Part shown: positions 1 through 7,835 of the stretch, piece by piece
How the letters are laid out: the number at the start of each line of letters is the position of its first letter
Position numbering within the stretch: position 1 is the stretch's first letter
NCBI RefSeq assembly: GCF_902859805.1
Contig: NZ_CADIKC010000001.1
Coordinates: forward strand, 496,001 to 560,000
DNA from: Paraburkholderia sediminicola
Lineage (GTDB): Bacteria; Pseudomonadota; Gammaproteobacteria; Burkholderiales; Burkholderiaceae
Reading direction: 5' to 3'
Length of the DNA stretch: 64,000 bases
Program-made: the position numbers and the translations under genes
The notes under the pieces: model-generated
Seen by the model: the letters and a program-made list of their open reading frames with translations, nothing else
The model's database searches: none
What the model was told of the DNA's origin: nothing

Positions 1-260
1 AAATCGACGCTCAGCCGATACAGCTTCGAATTTTCGTCCTGTTCGACAATGCCTTCCGCGATCAGCGCGTGAAGAATGCGGTGCACCGTGCCTTGCGTGA
101 GGCCCACCGCCTTGGCGAGACGCGTGACGCGGCCGCCGTCGGGTTGCGCTTCGGATAACGCACGGATCACCGCAAAGGCACGCTCCAGCATTCCCGGGCC
201 GGGTGGGCTGCCCGTATCGGCTAGTGCGGGATCGGCATCTCGTTTGGTGGCAGCATTCAT
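1..260 (-). CDS. IclR-family transcriptional regulator, N-terminal part (gene runs off the left edge)
   Basis: Reading leftward from the ATG at 258-260 gives about 86 residues. After a short Pro/Gly-rich lead comes a winged helix-turn-helix (GMLERAFAVIRALSE, then a recognition helix around GLTQGTVHRILHALIAEG) and a wing ending in a KLYRL-like strand. This is the DNA-binding domain of IclR-type regulators; the ligand-binding GAF-like domain lies outside the window. A GGAG lies about 8 bases before the start. The gene is divergent from the ABC/oxidoreductase operon starting at 564, so it is probably that operon's regulator (inference from position and from the dyads between them). Confidence 0.88.
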   Translation of the reverse strand, partial: MNAATKRDADPALADTGSPPGPGMLERAFAVIRALSEAQPDGGRVTRLAKAVGLTQGTVHRILHALIAEGIVEQDENSKLYRLSVD

Positions 261-563
261 CTCAGGCGCTCCGAATTATTTCATTGACCGGAACACTATA
301 GAGGGAATTATCCGTGAATGGAACATTCCCGGCACGTCCGTTCCATTTGTACTTCGTTCTGATTCATAGGGATTTTCCGGAGATCATGGAACGGAAGAGT
401 TGATGCCAGTCTTGCCGAATATATTCCGTTCATCGGAATTTTTTCCAAACTTATACCGGCAAACGGAATTTGAAATTGACGCCATGCAATTTGGCTGGAT
501 AGAGTCGGCTCCATCGAGGCAGTAGCCGATTGAACCGGTGTCGATCCATCCAAAGGCCAGATC
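261..563. promoter_or_regulatory. Divergent intergenic region with clustered TTCC/GGAA dyads
   Basis: This 303-base gap holds no credible gene. It carries an 8-bp inverted repeat, AATGGAAC at 317-324 and GTTCCATT at 340-347, and a 6-bp one, ATTCCG at 423-428 and CGGAAT at 434-439. A further CGGAAT half-site lies at 464-469. IclR-family proteins often bind such dyads, so these are candidate operators for the regulator at 1-260 (inference). A possible sigma70 -35 (TTGACC, 284-289) is followed 16 bases later by a poor -10; promoter placement is uncertain. Confidence 0.5.
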
Positions 564-1655
564 ATGTCGTTCCTCACACTCACGGACGTAGCGAAATCGT
601 TCGGCGATCTGCAGGCAGTCGCCGACGTGAACCTGTCGGTTGAAAAAGGCGAGTTCGTTTCGCTGCTCGGACCGTCGGGTTGCGGCAAGACCACCACGTT
701 GCAGATGATCGCGGGCTTCGTTGAAACGACGCGCGGCCGCATCACGCTCGACGGCCGCGACATCACGCACATGAAACCGAACAAACGCGGCCTCGGCATC
801 GTGTTTCAGAGCTACGCGCTGTTTCCACATATGAGCGTCGCGGACAACGTCGGCTTCGGTCTGGAAATGCGCAACATCGACAAGGCCGAGCGCAAGGAGC
901 GTGTGCGCGAAGCACTGGCGCTGGTGCGGCTCGATACGCTCGCGCACCGCTTTCCACGCGAGTTGTCAGGCGGTCAGCGGCAGCGCGTGGCGATTGCCCG
1001 CGCGATCGTGATCGCGCCGCCCGTGCTGCTGCTCGACGAACCGATGTCGAACCTAGACGCCAAGCTGCGCGAAGACATGCAGTTCGAACTGCGCGCCATT
1101 CAACGCAAGATCGGCACGACCACCATCATGGTCACGCACGACCAGTCGGAAGCGCTGTCGATCAGCGACCGCGTGGTGGTAATGGAAGCCGGCCGCATTA
1201 CGCAGATCGACACACCGTACGAAGCGTACGAACGGCCTGAAAACAGATTCGTCTCGCAGTTCATCGGCAAGGCGAACATGCTGGCGGGCACCGTGGTGGC
1301 GCGCGACGGCGACGCGATCCGCATCGACCTTGGACATGATCTTGCGGAGACCGGCCACACCGCGCAACTACCCGCGCGCGAGCGCGTGATCGGCGTCGGC
1401 GACGCGGTCACGTTGTGCATTCGTCCGGAAAAGCTGCGCCTGTGCGCGCCAAACACGGGACGTCTGGCCGCCACCGTGACGAGCCGCTTCTTCCTTGGCA
1501 GCCAATGGCTGTACCGCGTGGACAGCCGGCTCGGCGAAGTGCTGGTGTGCTGCCAGAACGAAGGCACCGAGCCGCTGCCGGAAGGCACGGCGGTCGGCGT
1601 CGACTGGAATAGCGAAGCGATCCGCTTCATTCAACGGGATGCGCATCATGGCTAG
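564..1655 (+). CDS. ABC transporter ATP-binding protein, polyamine (PotA-like) type
   Basis: A 363-residue ATPase energising import by the two permeases encoded next. Visible motifs are Walker A GPSGCGKTT (about 36-44), signature LSGGQ (134-138), Walker B LLLDEP (155-160), a D-loop SNLDA and the switch histidine in VTHD (H192). A C-terminal TOBE-like region from about 240 is typical of PotA/FbpC/MalK-type ATPases and fits the length. The start has AAAGG about 8 bases upstream. It overlaps the next gene by 8 bp, implying co-translation. The substrate cannot be read from the ATPase; the downstream oxidoreductases suggest an amino-acid derivative, opine or polyamine-like compound. Confidence 0.93.
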   Translation: MSFLTLTDVAKSFGDLQAVADVNLSVEKGEFVSLLGPSGCGKTTTLQMIAGFVETTRGRITLDGRDITHMKPNKRGLGIVFQSYALFPHMSVADNVGFGLEMRNIDKAERKERVREALALVRLDTLAHRFPRELSGGQRQRVAIARAIVIAPPVLLLDEPMSNLDAKLREDMQFELRAIQRKIGTTTIMVTHDQSEALSISDRVVVMEAGRITQIDTPYEAYERPENRFVSQFIGKANMLAGTVVARDGDAIRIDLGHDLAETGHTAQLPARERVIGVGDAVTLCIRPEKLRLCAPNTGRLAATVTSRFFLGSQWLYRVDSRLGEVLVCCQNEGTEPLPEGTAVGVDWNSEAIRFIQRDAHHG

Positions 1656-2562
1656 TACGCTGCCCGCTTCGAACAACGACAGCGTGAAAACCGGCAACGC
1701 GCGCCGCGCGCCGTGGCATGCGTTCCTGCCGTTGTGGCTGATGTGCGCACCGGCTTTCCTGCTGTTCGCGACGCTGGTGCTGGTGCCGCTCGTCATGACG
1801 CTGGTGCTGACTTTCTACCGCTTCGATCCAGCGAGCGGCCCGCTCGCCGCATTCCAGTTCGGCAATTACGCGGAAGTGCTGCAATCGTCGTATTTCCACA
1901 CGATCTTCCTGCGCACCTTCGGCACCGCCTTTCTGACCACCCTGCTGTGCGTCGTGATCGGCACGCCAGAAGCTTACGTGCTGTCGCGCATGCGCGATCC
2001 GTATCGCTCGATGTTCCTGCTGATCATTCTCGCGCCGCTGCTGGTCTCGGTCGTGGTGCGCGCGTTCGGCTGGAGCATGCTGCTCAACAGCAACGGCCTC
2101 GTGAATCAGGCATTCGGTCTTATCGGACTCGGACCGTACAAGCTCGAATACACCACTTTCGCGATCGTCATCGCACTGGTGCACGTGATGCTGCCGTTCA
2201 TGGTGATTCCGGTGTGGACCGCGCTGCAGAAGCTCGACCCGCAAACAGAAAACGCCGCGCTTTCGCTGATGGCGTCGCCCTTCACGACCTTGCGCCGCAT
2301 CGTGTTGCCGCAACTCACGCCGGGCATTCTGTCGGGCAGCCTGATGGTGTTCGGCCTCTCGGCAAGCGCGTTTGCGATTCCCGGCCTGCTCGGCGGACGG
2401 CGCCTGAAAGTGGCCGCCACCGCCGTCTATGACGAATTCCTCGGTTCGCTGAACTGGCCGCTCGGCGCGACGATCGCGCTCCTGTTGCTGGTCGCGAATC
2501 TGATCGTGATGCTCACTTACTACCGGGTTCTGGAACGCAAGTACACCAGAAGCCTCGGCTGA
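1648..2562 (+). CDS. ABC transporter permease (PotB-like)
   Basis: About 304 residues with six predicted membrane segments, the first around LFATLVLVPLVMTLVLTF. A binding-protein-dependent transport EAA-like loop near the C-terminal third (ALSLMASPFTTLRRIVLPQL) docks onto the ATPase. I chose the ATG at 1648 (MASTLPAS...) because it overlaps the end of the ATPase gene by 8 bp; a much longer open frame upstream is only read-through opposite the ATPase. An alternative ATG lies three codons earlier at 1639. It is the first of two paired permeases, the usual arrangement in spermidine/putrescine-type importers. Confidence 0.92.
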   Translation: MASTLPASNNDSVKTGNARRAPWHAFLPLWLMCAPAFLLFATLVLVPLVMTLVLTFYRFDPASGPLAAFQFGNYAEVLQSSYFHTIFLRTFGTAFLTTLLCVVIGTPEAYVLSRMRDPYRSMFLLIILAPLLVSVVVRAFGWSMLLNSNGLVNQAFGLIGLGPYKLEYTTFAIVIALVHVMLPFMVIPVWTALQKLDPQTENAALSLMASPFTTLRRIVLPQLTPGILSGSLMVFGLSASAFAIPGLLGGRRLKVAATAVYDEFLGSLNWPLGATIALLLLVANLIVMLTYYRVLERKYTRSLG

Positions 2563-2578
2563 ACCTCCCGAGATCATC

Positions 2579-3373
2579 ATGAGAAAAAACGGCCCCATTG
2601 CGCTGATTTTCCACACGCTCGTCATCGCGTTCGTGCTCGCGCCGCTTGTGATCGTGGTGCTGGTCGCCTTCACGCCCGATGAAACGCTCACACTGCCCAC
2701 GCATGGCGTATCCCTGCGCTGGTTCCGCGCGATTCTCAACTACCCGGACTTTATCTCGGCGTTCTTCAACAGCCTGAAACTGGCATTCGCCTCAGCGACG
2801 TTGTCTTTGATCGTTGCGTTGCCGGCCGCGTTGGCCATCGGCCGTGCACGCTTTCCGGGGCGCGGATTTCTTAACGGCTTACTGCTGTCGCCGCTGGTGA
2901 TTCCCGGTCTCGTGCTCGGCATCGCATTGCTGCGCTTCTTCGCGCTGATCGGCGCGACCGGTTCGTTCGCATGGCTCGTGCTTGCACACATGATCATCAT
3001 CACGCCGTTCGTGATGCGGCTCGTGCTGGCCTCGGTCAGCGGCCTCGACCGCAGCGTCGAACATGCCGCGCACTCGCTCGGGGCCGACGCGTGGACCACG
3101 TTTCGCCGCATCACCTTCCCGATGATTCTCCCGGGCATTACCGGCGGCTGGCTGCTCGCGTTCATCAACAGCTTCGACGAACTGACCATGTCGATCTTCG
3201 TCACCTCGCCGCAAACCGTCACGTTGCCGGTGCGCATGTACATGTACGCGACCGAATCGATCGACCCGATGATGGCCTCCGTCTCCGCACTGGTGATCTT
3301 CATCACGGCCGGCGCGATGCTGCTGCTCGACCGCGTGTACGGGCTCAACCGGATTCTGATCGGCCAGCACTGA
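2579..3373 (+). CDS. ABC transporter permease (PotC-like)
   Basis: 264 residues with six hydrophobic segments and a well-formed EAA loop (EHAAHSLGADAWTTFRRI, about 160-178), marking the second inner-membrane subunit of a polyamine/opine-type importer. It starts 16 bp after the first permease, and its stop overlaps the ATG of the ferredoxin-like gene by one base. Length and topology match PotC/PotI-like subunits. The substrate is unknown. Confidence 0.92.
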   Translation: MRKNGPIALIFHTLVIAFVLAPLVIVVLVAFTPDETLTLPTHGVSLRWFRAILNYPDFISAFFNSLKLAFASATLSLIVALPAALAIGRARFPGRGFLNGLLLSPLVIPGLVLGIALLRFFALIGATGSFAWLVLAHMIIITPFVMRLVLASVSGLDRSVEHAAHSLGADAWTTFRRITFPMILPGITGGWLLAFINSFDELTMSIFVTSPQTVTLPVRMYMYATESIDPMMASVSALVIFITAGAMLLLDRVYGLNRILIGQH

Positions 3374-3804
3374 TGTCTTCCACTGCTCTCTCAAACATGC
3401 CGTCGAATTTGCCATCCTCCGAATCCGCCGCGCCGAAACGCGATGCGCAATTCGTTCGCGTCGCGGAGACGCAGCGTGAATCGCTTAGTTTTTTTATCGA
3501 CGGTCATGAAGTCAATGCGTTGCAGGGCGATACGCTGCTCACGGCCGTACTGATGCAACAACGTCGCGTGCGTGAAAGCGAATTCAGCGGCGCGCCACGC
3601 GCCGGCTTCTGCCTGATCGGCGCTTGCCAGGATTGCTGGATGCGTACCGAAGAAGGTCTGCGTTTGCGCGCGTGCTCGACGCTGGTGACACAGGGTATGC
3701 GTGTGGTCACGCGGCTCGCTGAGGTTGCTTTCGTTGCCGGTCCTGCTTCCTCTGCTTCAGGTGCTGCTTACTCCGCCGTGACGGCAAACGGAGACACGCA
3801 ATGA
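3373..3804 (+). CDS. (2Fe-2S)-binding subunit of an HcnA/opine-oxidase-type dehydrogenase
   Basis: 143 residues. The core has the plant-ferredoxin-like cysteine pattern C-x4-C-x2-C-x(n)-C in GFCLIGACQDC and RACST, which binds a [2Fe-2S] cluster. Such small proteins form the gamma subunit of heterotrimeric flavin dehydrogenases: HcnABC cyanide synthase, octopine/nopaline oxidase and D-hydroxyproline dehydrogenase (LhpBEF). The start ATG shares one base with the upstream TGA, and the stop overlaps the next start (ATGA at 3801-3804), indicating tight coupling. The N-terminal roughly 25 residues are Ser/Pro-rich, and the C-terminal tail is Ala/Ser-rich and poorly conserved-looking. Confidence 0.88.
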   Translation: MSSTALSNMPSNLPSSESAAPKRDAQFVRVAETQRESLSFFIDGHEVNALQGDTLLTAVLMQQRRVRESEFSGAPRAGFCLIGACQDCWMRTEEGLRLRACSTLVTQGMRVVTRLAEVAFVAGPASSASGAAYSAVTANGDTQ

Positions 3805-5234
3805 GCAACGAACACCACGTGGTGATCGTCGGTGCGGGACCAGCGGGCGTGCGCGCCGCCGAAACGCTCGTTGCAGCGGGGGTCAAACCCATCGTGCTGG
3901 ACGAAAACGCCCGCTGGGGTGGGCAGATTTATCGTCAACCGCCTGCGAACGGCGCGTTCCAGCGCTCGAAAAAAACGCTCTATGGTTTTGAAGCGCATAA
4001 AGCCGAAGCGTTGCATACGACGATGGCCTCGCTGCTTCCGCATCTCGACTATCGCCCCGACACACTGGCCTGGGCTTGTGCACCGGGTCGCCTCGATACG
4101 TTGCACGCAGGACGCGAAATCAGCGTGCCGTTCTCGCATCTGATCATCGCGAGCGGCGCCACCGATCGCGTGCTGCCGGTGCCGGGCTGGACACTGCCTG
4201 GCGTCTACACGCTGGGCGCGGCACAAGTCGCCTTGAAGGCGCAAGGCTGTGCGATCGGCCAGCGCGTGGTGCTCGCAGGCACTGGACCGCTGCTCTATCT
4301 CGTCGCCTATCAGTACGTGAAAGCCGGCGCACAGGTGGTAGCTGTACTCGACACGAGTCCCCTATCGCAACAGATTGCCGCGGCGCCGAAACTCGCGCGG
4401 CAACCGGTTACGTTCGCCAAAGGGCTGTACTACGTCGGCTGGCTAAAGATGCGCGGCGTGCGGATCGAGCGCGACGTGAAGCTGATCGGTATTCATGGTG
4501 ACCAAGGCGTGAGTGCAATTGAATGGCGCTCTTCAGCCGACAGTTCGAAGGCCGAAACCCTCGCATGCGACGCCGTCGGCATCAGCTTCGGCCTGAAGCC
4601 TGAGACCCAGCTTGCCGATCTCGCCGGGTGCCGCTTCCGGTTCGACGCCCACAATCGTTGCTGGCTACCCGAACTCGACTCCGCCGGCCGCAGCTCCGTG
4701 CGCGGCATCTATCTGGCGGGCGACGGTGCGGGCATCGCGGGCGCCGATGCAGCCGAGCTCGCCGGCCGTCGCACGGCGCTCGCGCTACTCGACGACCTCG
4801 GCATCGCGCATCCGCGTGGCCTCGGCATGCGTGATGCGGCTTCCCTCGAGCGCAGCCTGCACCATATCGCTGTATTTCGCCAAGGCATCGAAGCGGCATT
4901 TGCACCGCCCGCAAAATGCGCGGCGCAATGGCCCGACGACATGACCGTGTGCCGCTGCGAAGAAATCGATGCAGGCACCTTGCGGCGCTGCATCCGCGGT
5001 GGCGAAGCGAATGAGATCAATCGCCTGAAAGCGCTCACGCGTGTCGGCATGGGCCGTTGCCAGGGACGCATGTGTGGCGAAGCGGCATTGACGCTGCTCG
5101 CGGAAGAAACCGGCAAACCCCTCGAAGCCGTGGGCCGTTTGCGTAGCCAGCCGCCTGTCAAACCGATCCCTCTTTCGCCCGCTATGTATGCCGACGACGT
5201 CGCCGAGATTCCCGAGGAGGCGCGCGATGAGTGA
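3801..5234 (+). CDS. FAD/NAD(P)-dependent oxidoreductase with C-terminal BFD-like [2Fe-2S] domain (HcnB / opine oxidase A type)
   Basis: 477 residues. An N-terminal dinucleotide-binding fold shows VIVGAGPAGVRAAE; a second Rossmann motif occurs around VVLAGTGPLLYLVAYQY. A late FAD motif is GIYLAGDGAGIAGADAAELAGR. The last roughly 90 residues carry the BFD-like iron-sulfur pattern CRC...RCQGRMC. This matches the alpha subunit of HcnABC/opine-oxidase/D-hydroxyproline-dehydrogenase complexes. It overlaps the ferredoxin-like gene by 4 bp and the next flavoprotein gene by 8 bp, so the three subunits are probably made stoichiometrically. It oxidises a secondary amine or imino acid by inference only. 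Confidence 0.9.
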   Translation: MSNEHHVVIVGAGPAGVRAAETLVAAGVKPIVLDENARWGGQIYRQPPANGAFQRSKKTLYGFEAHKAEALHTTMASLLPHLDYRPDTLAWACAPGRLDTLHAGREISVPFSHLIIASGATDRVLPVPGWTLPGVYTLGAAQVALKAQGCAIGQRVVLAGTGPLLYLVAYQYVKAGAQVVAVLDTSPLSQQIAAAPKLARQPVTFAKGLYYVGWLKMRGVRIERDVKLIGIHGDQGVSAIEWRSSADSSKAETLACDAVGISFGLKPETQLADLAGCRFRFDAHNRCWLPELDSAGRSSVRGIYLAGDGAGIAGADAAELAGRRTALALLDDLGIAHPRGLGMRDAASLERSLHHIAVFRQGIEAAFAPPAKCAAQWPDDMTVCRCEEIDAGTLRRCIRGGEANEINRLKALTRVGMGRCQGRMCGEAALTLLAEETGKPLEAVGRLRSQPPVKPIPLSPAMYADDVAEIPEEARDE

Positions 5235-6354
5235 CACCCTCCACTACGACGTGGCGATTGCGGGCGGCGGCCTGGTCGGCTCATCGGCAGCGTTGGCGCT
5301 CGCGCGGCGCGGCTTGCGCGTGGGCCTGTTCGAGCGGCGCTATTGCGGCGCGCAGGCAAGCGGCGTGAACTACGGCGGCGTGCGAGTCCAGGGACGGCCG
5401 GCCGAACAGATGCCGCTCGCCATGCGTGCACGGCGCATCTGGGACGGCTTGCCGGAGCTGATCGGCATCGACGGTGAATTCACTGTGTCGGGGCATTTGC
5501 GGCTCGCGCGCAGCGAAACCGATCTCGCCGCGCTCGAAGCATGGGCGGACATGGCGCGTGGCCATGGACTGCAAGCGCAGGTCATCAGCGGCGCCGCGTT
5601 CCGGCAACGTTATCCGTGGCTGGGCGCTGCAGCGGTCGGCGGCTCGCTTTGTGCGACCGATGGCCATGCGAATCCGCGTCTGGTCTCACCCGCGTTCGCA
5701 CGCGCCGCGCGAGCCGCAGGCGCGGACGTACGCGAGCAAACCGAACTGACCGACATCCATCACGACGGTACGCGCTTCCAGTTACGTGCAGGCGACACCC
5801 GCATCAGCGCCGACTGGCTGATCAATTCCGCCGGCGCATGGGCGAATACGGTTGCCGGTTATTTCGGCGAAACCGCGCCGATGAAACCGATCTACCCGAA
5901 CATGTGGGTCACCGAGCCGCTGCCGCATTTCATCACGCACAACCTCGGTGTGTACGGCGGCGGCATCTACGCACGGCAAGTGGCGCGCGGCAATTGCGTG
6001 ATCGGCGGCGGACGTGGACATGGCGACGGCGAATACGGTCAACCGTCGACGGAAACCACCCGCGCGGTGATGCGCGATGCGTGCGCCCTGCTGCCGCCGC
6101 TGCGCGAGGCGCTGCTGATCCGCACATGGAGCGGCGTGGAAGGTGAAACGCCTGACAGCAATCCGATCATCGGTGCGAGCCGCACGGTACCGCGCTTGTT
6201 GCATGCGTTCGGATTTTCAGGCGGCGGGTTTTTGCTGGCGCCAGGCGTCGGCGAAATACTCGCGGATCTCGTGATCGACGGCGCCACAGCCACACCGCTC
6301 GACGCTTTCTCGATCAATCGCTTCGCTGCTGTTCCTGCGCCATCCGTCGCCTAG
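5227..6354 (+). CDS. FAD-dependent oxidoreductase, DadA/HcnC/opine-oxidase B type
   Basis: 375 residues of the DAO/glycine-oxidase fold. The N-terminal FAD motif is VAIAGGGLVGSSAALALARRG, and near the C-terminus comes FGFSGGGFLLAPGVGE, the second FAD contact typical of DadA-like enzymes. This is the catalytic beta subunit that oxidises an amino or imino acid; electrons would pass to the [2Fe-2S] proteins encoded just upstream. The ATG at 5227 is preceded by a GAGGAGG-like Shine-Dalgarno sequence and overlaps the previous stop by 8 bp. Homologues include sarcosine, D-hydroxyproline and opine oxidases, so the substrate needs experiment. Confidence 0.9.
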   Translation: MSDTLHYDVAIAGGGLVGSSAALALARRGLRVGLFERRYCGAQASGVNYGGVRVQGRPAEQMPLAMRARRIWDGLPELIGIDGEFTVSGHLRLARSETDLAALEAWADMARGHGLQAQVISGAAFRQRYPWLGAAAVGGSLCATDGHANPRLVSPAFARAARAAGADVREQTELTDIHHDGTRFQLRAGDTRISADWLINSAGAWANTVAGYFGETAPMKPIYPNMWVTEPLPHFITHNLGVYGGGIYARQVARGNCVIGGGRGHGDGEYGQPSTETTRAVMRDACALLPPLREALLIRTWSGVEGETPDSNPIIGASRTVPRLLHAFGFSGGGFLLAPGVGEILADLVIDGATATPLDAFSINRFAAVPAPSVA

Positions 6355-6362
6355 TTATTGCT

Positions 6363-6403
6363 TATCGCTTTGCTATCGCCTCGTCATCGCCTCGTTATCG
6401 CTT
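6363..6403 (+). repeat. 11-bp tandem repeat, about 3.7 copies
   Basis: Consecutive units begin at 6363, 6374, 6385 and 6396 and read TATCGCTTTGC, TATCGCCTCGT, CATCGCCTCGT and TATCGCTT (partial). The repeat fills most of the short gap between the DadA-like gene and the binding-protein gene, directly before its Shine-Dalgarno. The 11-bp period is about one helical turn, but this could be slippage without function. Confidence 0.6.
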
Positions 6404-6425
6404 AATGAAACTCAGGAGCCCCTCA

Positions 6426-7472
6426 ATGAAACTGTTCAAGACGATCGCGGCGCTGGCCGCATTGTGCGCATTCGGTGCGGCCGCGCCGGCATGGTCGGAG
6501 ACCAAGACCATTTACATCGGCATGAACGGCGGTCCGATGGAAAAGGCCTATACGAGCCAGGTCCTGCCCGACTTCGAGAAGGCCAACAACGTCAAAGTGG
6601 TCGTGGTGCCCGGCACCTCGTCGGACATTCTCGCCAAGCTGCTCGCCAACAAGGCCAATCCGCAAATCCACGTAGTGTTTCTCGACGACGGCGTGATGGC
6701 GCGCGCGGTCAGCATGGGCGTGTGCAAGAAGCTAGACGACGCGCCGGTGCTCAAGGAGCTCTACCCGTTCGCGCGCATGAAGGACGACATGGGCGCGGGC
6801 GTGCAGCTCGGCATGACCGGCATCGCGTACAACAAGAAGCTGTTCGCTGAAAAAGGCTGGGCGCCGCCGACTTCGTGGATGGACTTTGCCGATCCGAAGT
6901 ACAAAGGCAAGGTGGTGTTCCAGTCCGCGTCGAGCAGCACCTTCGGGCTGCACGGTTTCCTGGCGATCAACCGTTTGATGGGCGGCAGCGAGCAGAACGT
7001 CGAACCGGGCTTCACGAAATGGGCCACGACGGTCGGCCCGAACGTGGTGGAGTACGTGCCGAACTCAGCGAAGATTTCCGAAATGGTCCAGACCGGCGAA
7101 GCGGGCCTGTTCCCGTTGACGCCGACTGCCGTCAGCGATCTGCAGGACAAGGGCATTCCGGTCGCCTATGTGAGTCCGAAGGAAGGTCCGGTGTTGCTGC
7201 TCGTCGATCTGTGCGTGGTCAACAACAACCCGGACCCGCAACTGGCGCAGAAACTCGCACAGTTCCTGCTGTCCGCGCCGGCTCAGACCAAAGCGGCCGA
7301 GGCCGGCAAGCAGATTCCGACCAACCGTCTCGCGAAGATGACGCCGCCGATGCAGCAAAGCCTGGGCAACGTCGACGATCTGGTGAAGAAGGTGACCGTG
7401 GTGGATTGGGACACGATCAATGCGCATCGTGCGCAGTGGGATACGCGCTGGAACAGGCAGATCGAGCGTTAA
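6426..7472 (+). CDS. ABC transporter substrate-binding protein (PotD/class-4 extracellular solute-binding type)
   Basis: 348 residues with a clear signal peptide (KLFKTIAALAALCAFGAAAPAWS, cleavage near residue 24) and a mature bilobal binding-protein sequence starting TKTIYIGMNGGPMEKAY. It delivers the ligand in the periplasm to the permeases at 1648-3373. I used the ATG at 6426 because AGGAG lies about 7 bases upstream; an ATG seven codons earlier lacks one. Unusually for such loci, the binding protein is the last gene of the operon, after the catabolic enzyme genes. Confidence 0.92.
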   Translation: MKLFKTIAALAALCAFGAAAPAWSETKTIYIGMNGGPMEKAYTSQVLPDFEKANNVKVVVVPGTSSDILAKLLANKANPQIHVVFLDDGVMARAVSMGVCKKLDDAPVLKELYPFARMKDDMGAGVQLGMTGIAYNKKLFAEKGWAPPTSWMDFADPKYKGKVVFQSASSSTFGLHGFLAINRLMGGSEQNVEPGFTKWATTVGPNVVEYVPNSAKISEMVQTGEAGLFPLTPTAVSDLQDKGIPVAYVSPKEGPVLLLVDLCVVNNNPDPQLAQKLAQFLLSAPAQTKAAEAGKQIPTNRLAKMTPPMQQSLGNVDDLVKKVTVVDWDTINAHRAQWDTRWNRQIER

Positions 7473-7772
7473 TCAGAAGATCACCGAGATCGCCACGCCG
7501 AGCCAGATCGACAGCACGCCGACAAGAAACATGTGCCGGGCGATACGAATGCGGGAATCGTTGTTGTCAGGCTCGACCGGGCTCGTCGCCATCCACGGCA
7601 CGAGTCCGAGGCAACCGAAGCCGATCATCGCAAACACGAAGACGAAGACGTCGGACACGTGCCATTTCGATTGATCGTACAGGCCCCAGTAGCCGAGAAA
7701 GACGATGCCGATCGAGAAGATCGTCGCCGAAGCGGCACTGAGCGCGGGTACAGATCCGGTTGGACTCGGCAT
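7473..7772 (-). CDS. Small multi-pass membrane protein of unknown function
   Basis: 99 residues with three probable transmembrane segments (around 12-30, 39-62 and 80-98), separated by short loops rich in Asp/Asn/Arg. I do not recognise the family. It converges on the binding-protein gene: the two stops abut at 7472/7473 with no room for a separate terminator. A GGAGGT-like Shine-Dalgarno stands just before the ATG. Codon usage is consistent with a real gene. Confidence 0.72.
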   Translation of the reverse strand: MPSPTGSVPALSAASATIFSIGIVFLGYWGLYDQSKWHVSDVFVFVFAMIGFGCLGLVPWMATSPVEPDNNDSRIRIARHMFLVGVLSIWLGVAISVIF

Positions 7773-7835
7773 GCTTCACCTCCGAAACGTTAGGCTGCTT
7801 GCTGTTGCCGTCTCCGTCACCCGCGCTCCCGTCAT

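Noticed and set aside
3373-6354. Reading the flavoenzyme genes as true hydrogen cyanide synthase (hcnABC)
   Set aside because: Linkage to a polyamine-type importer and binding protein fits catabolism; HcnABC, opine oxidases and D-hydroxyproline dehydrogenase share the same domains, so the name would be over-specific.
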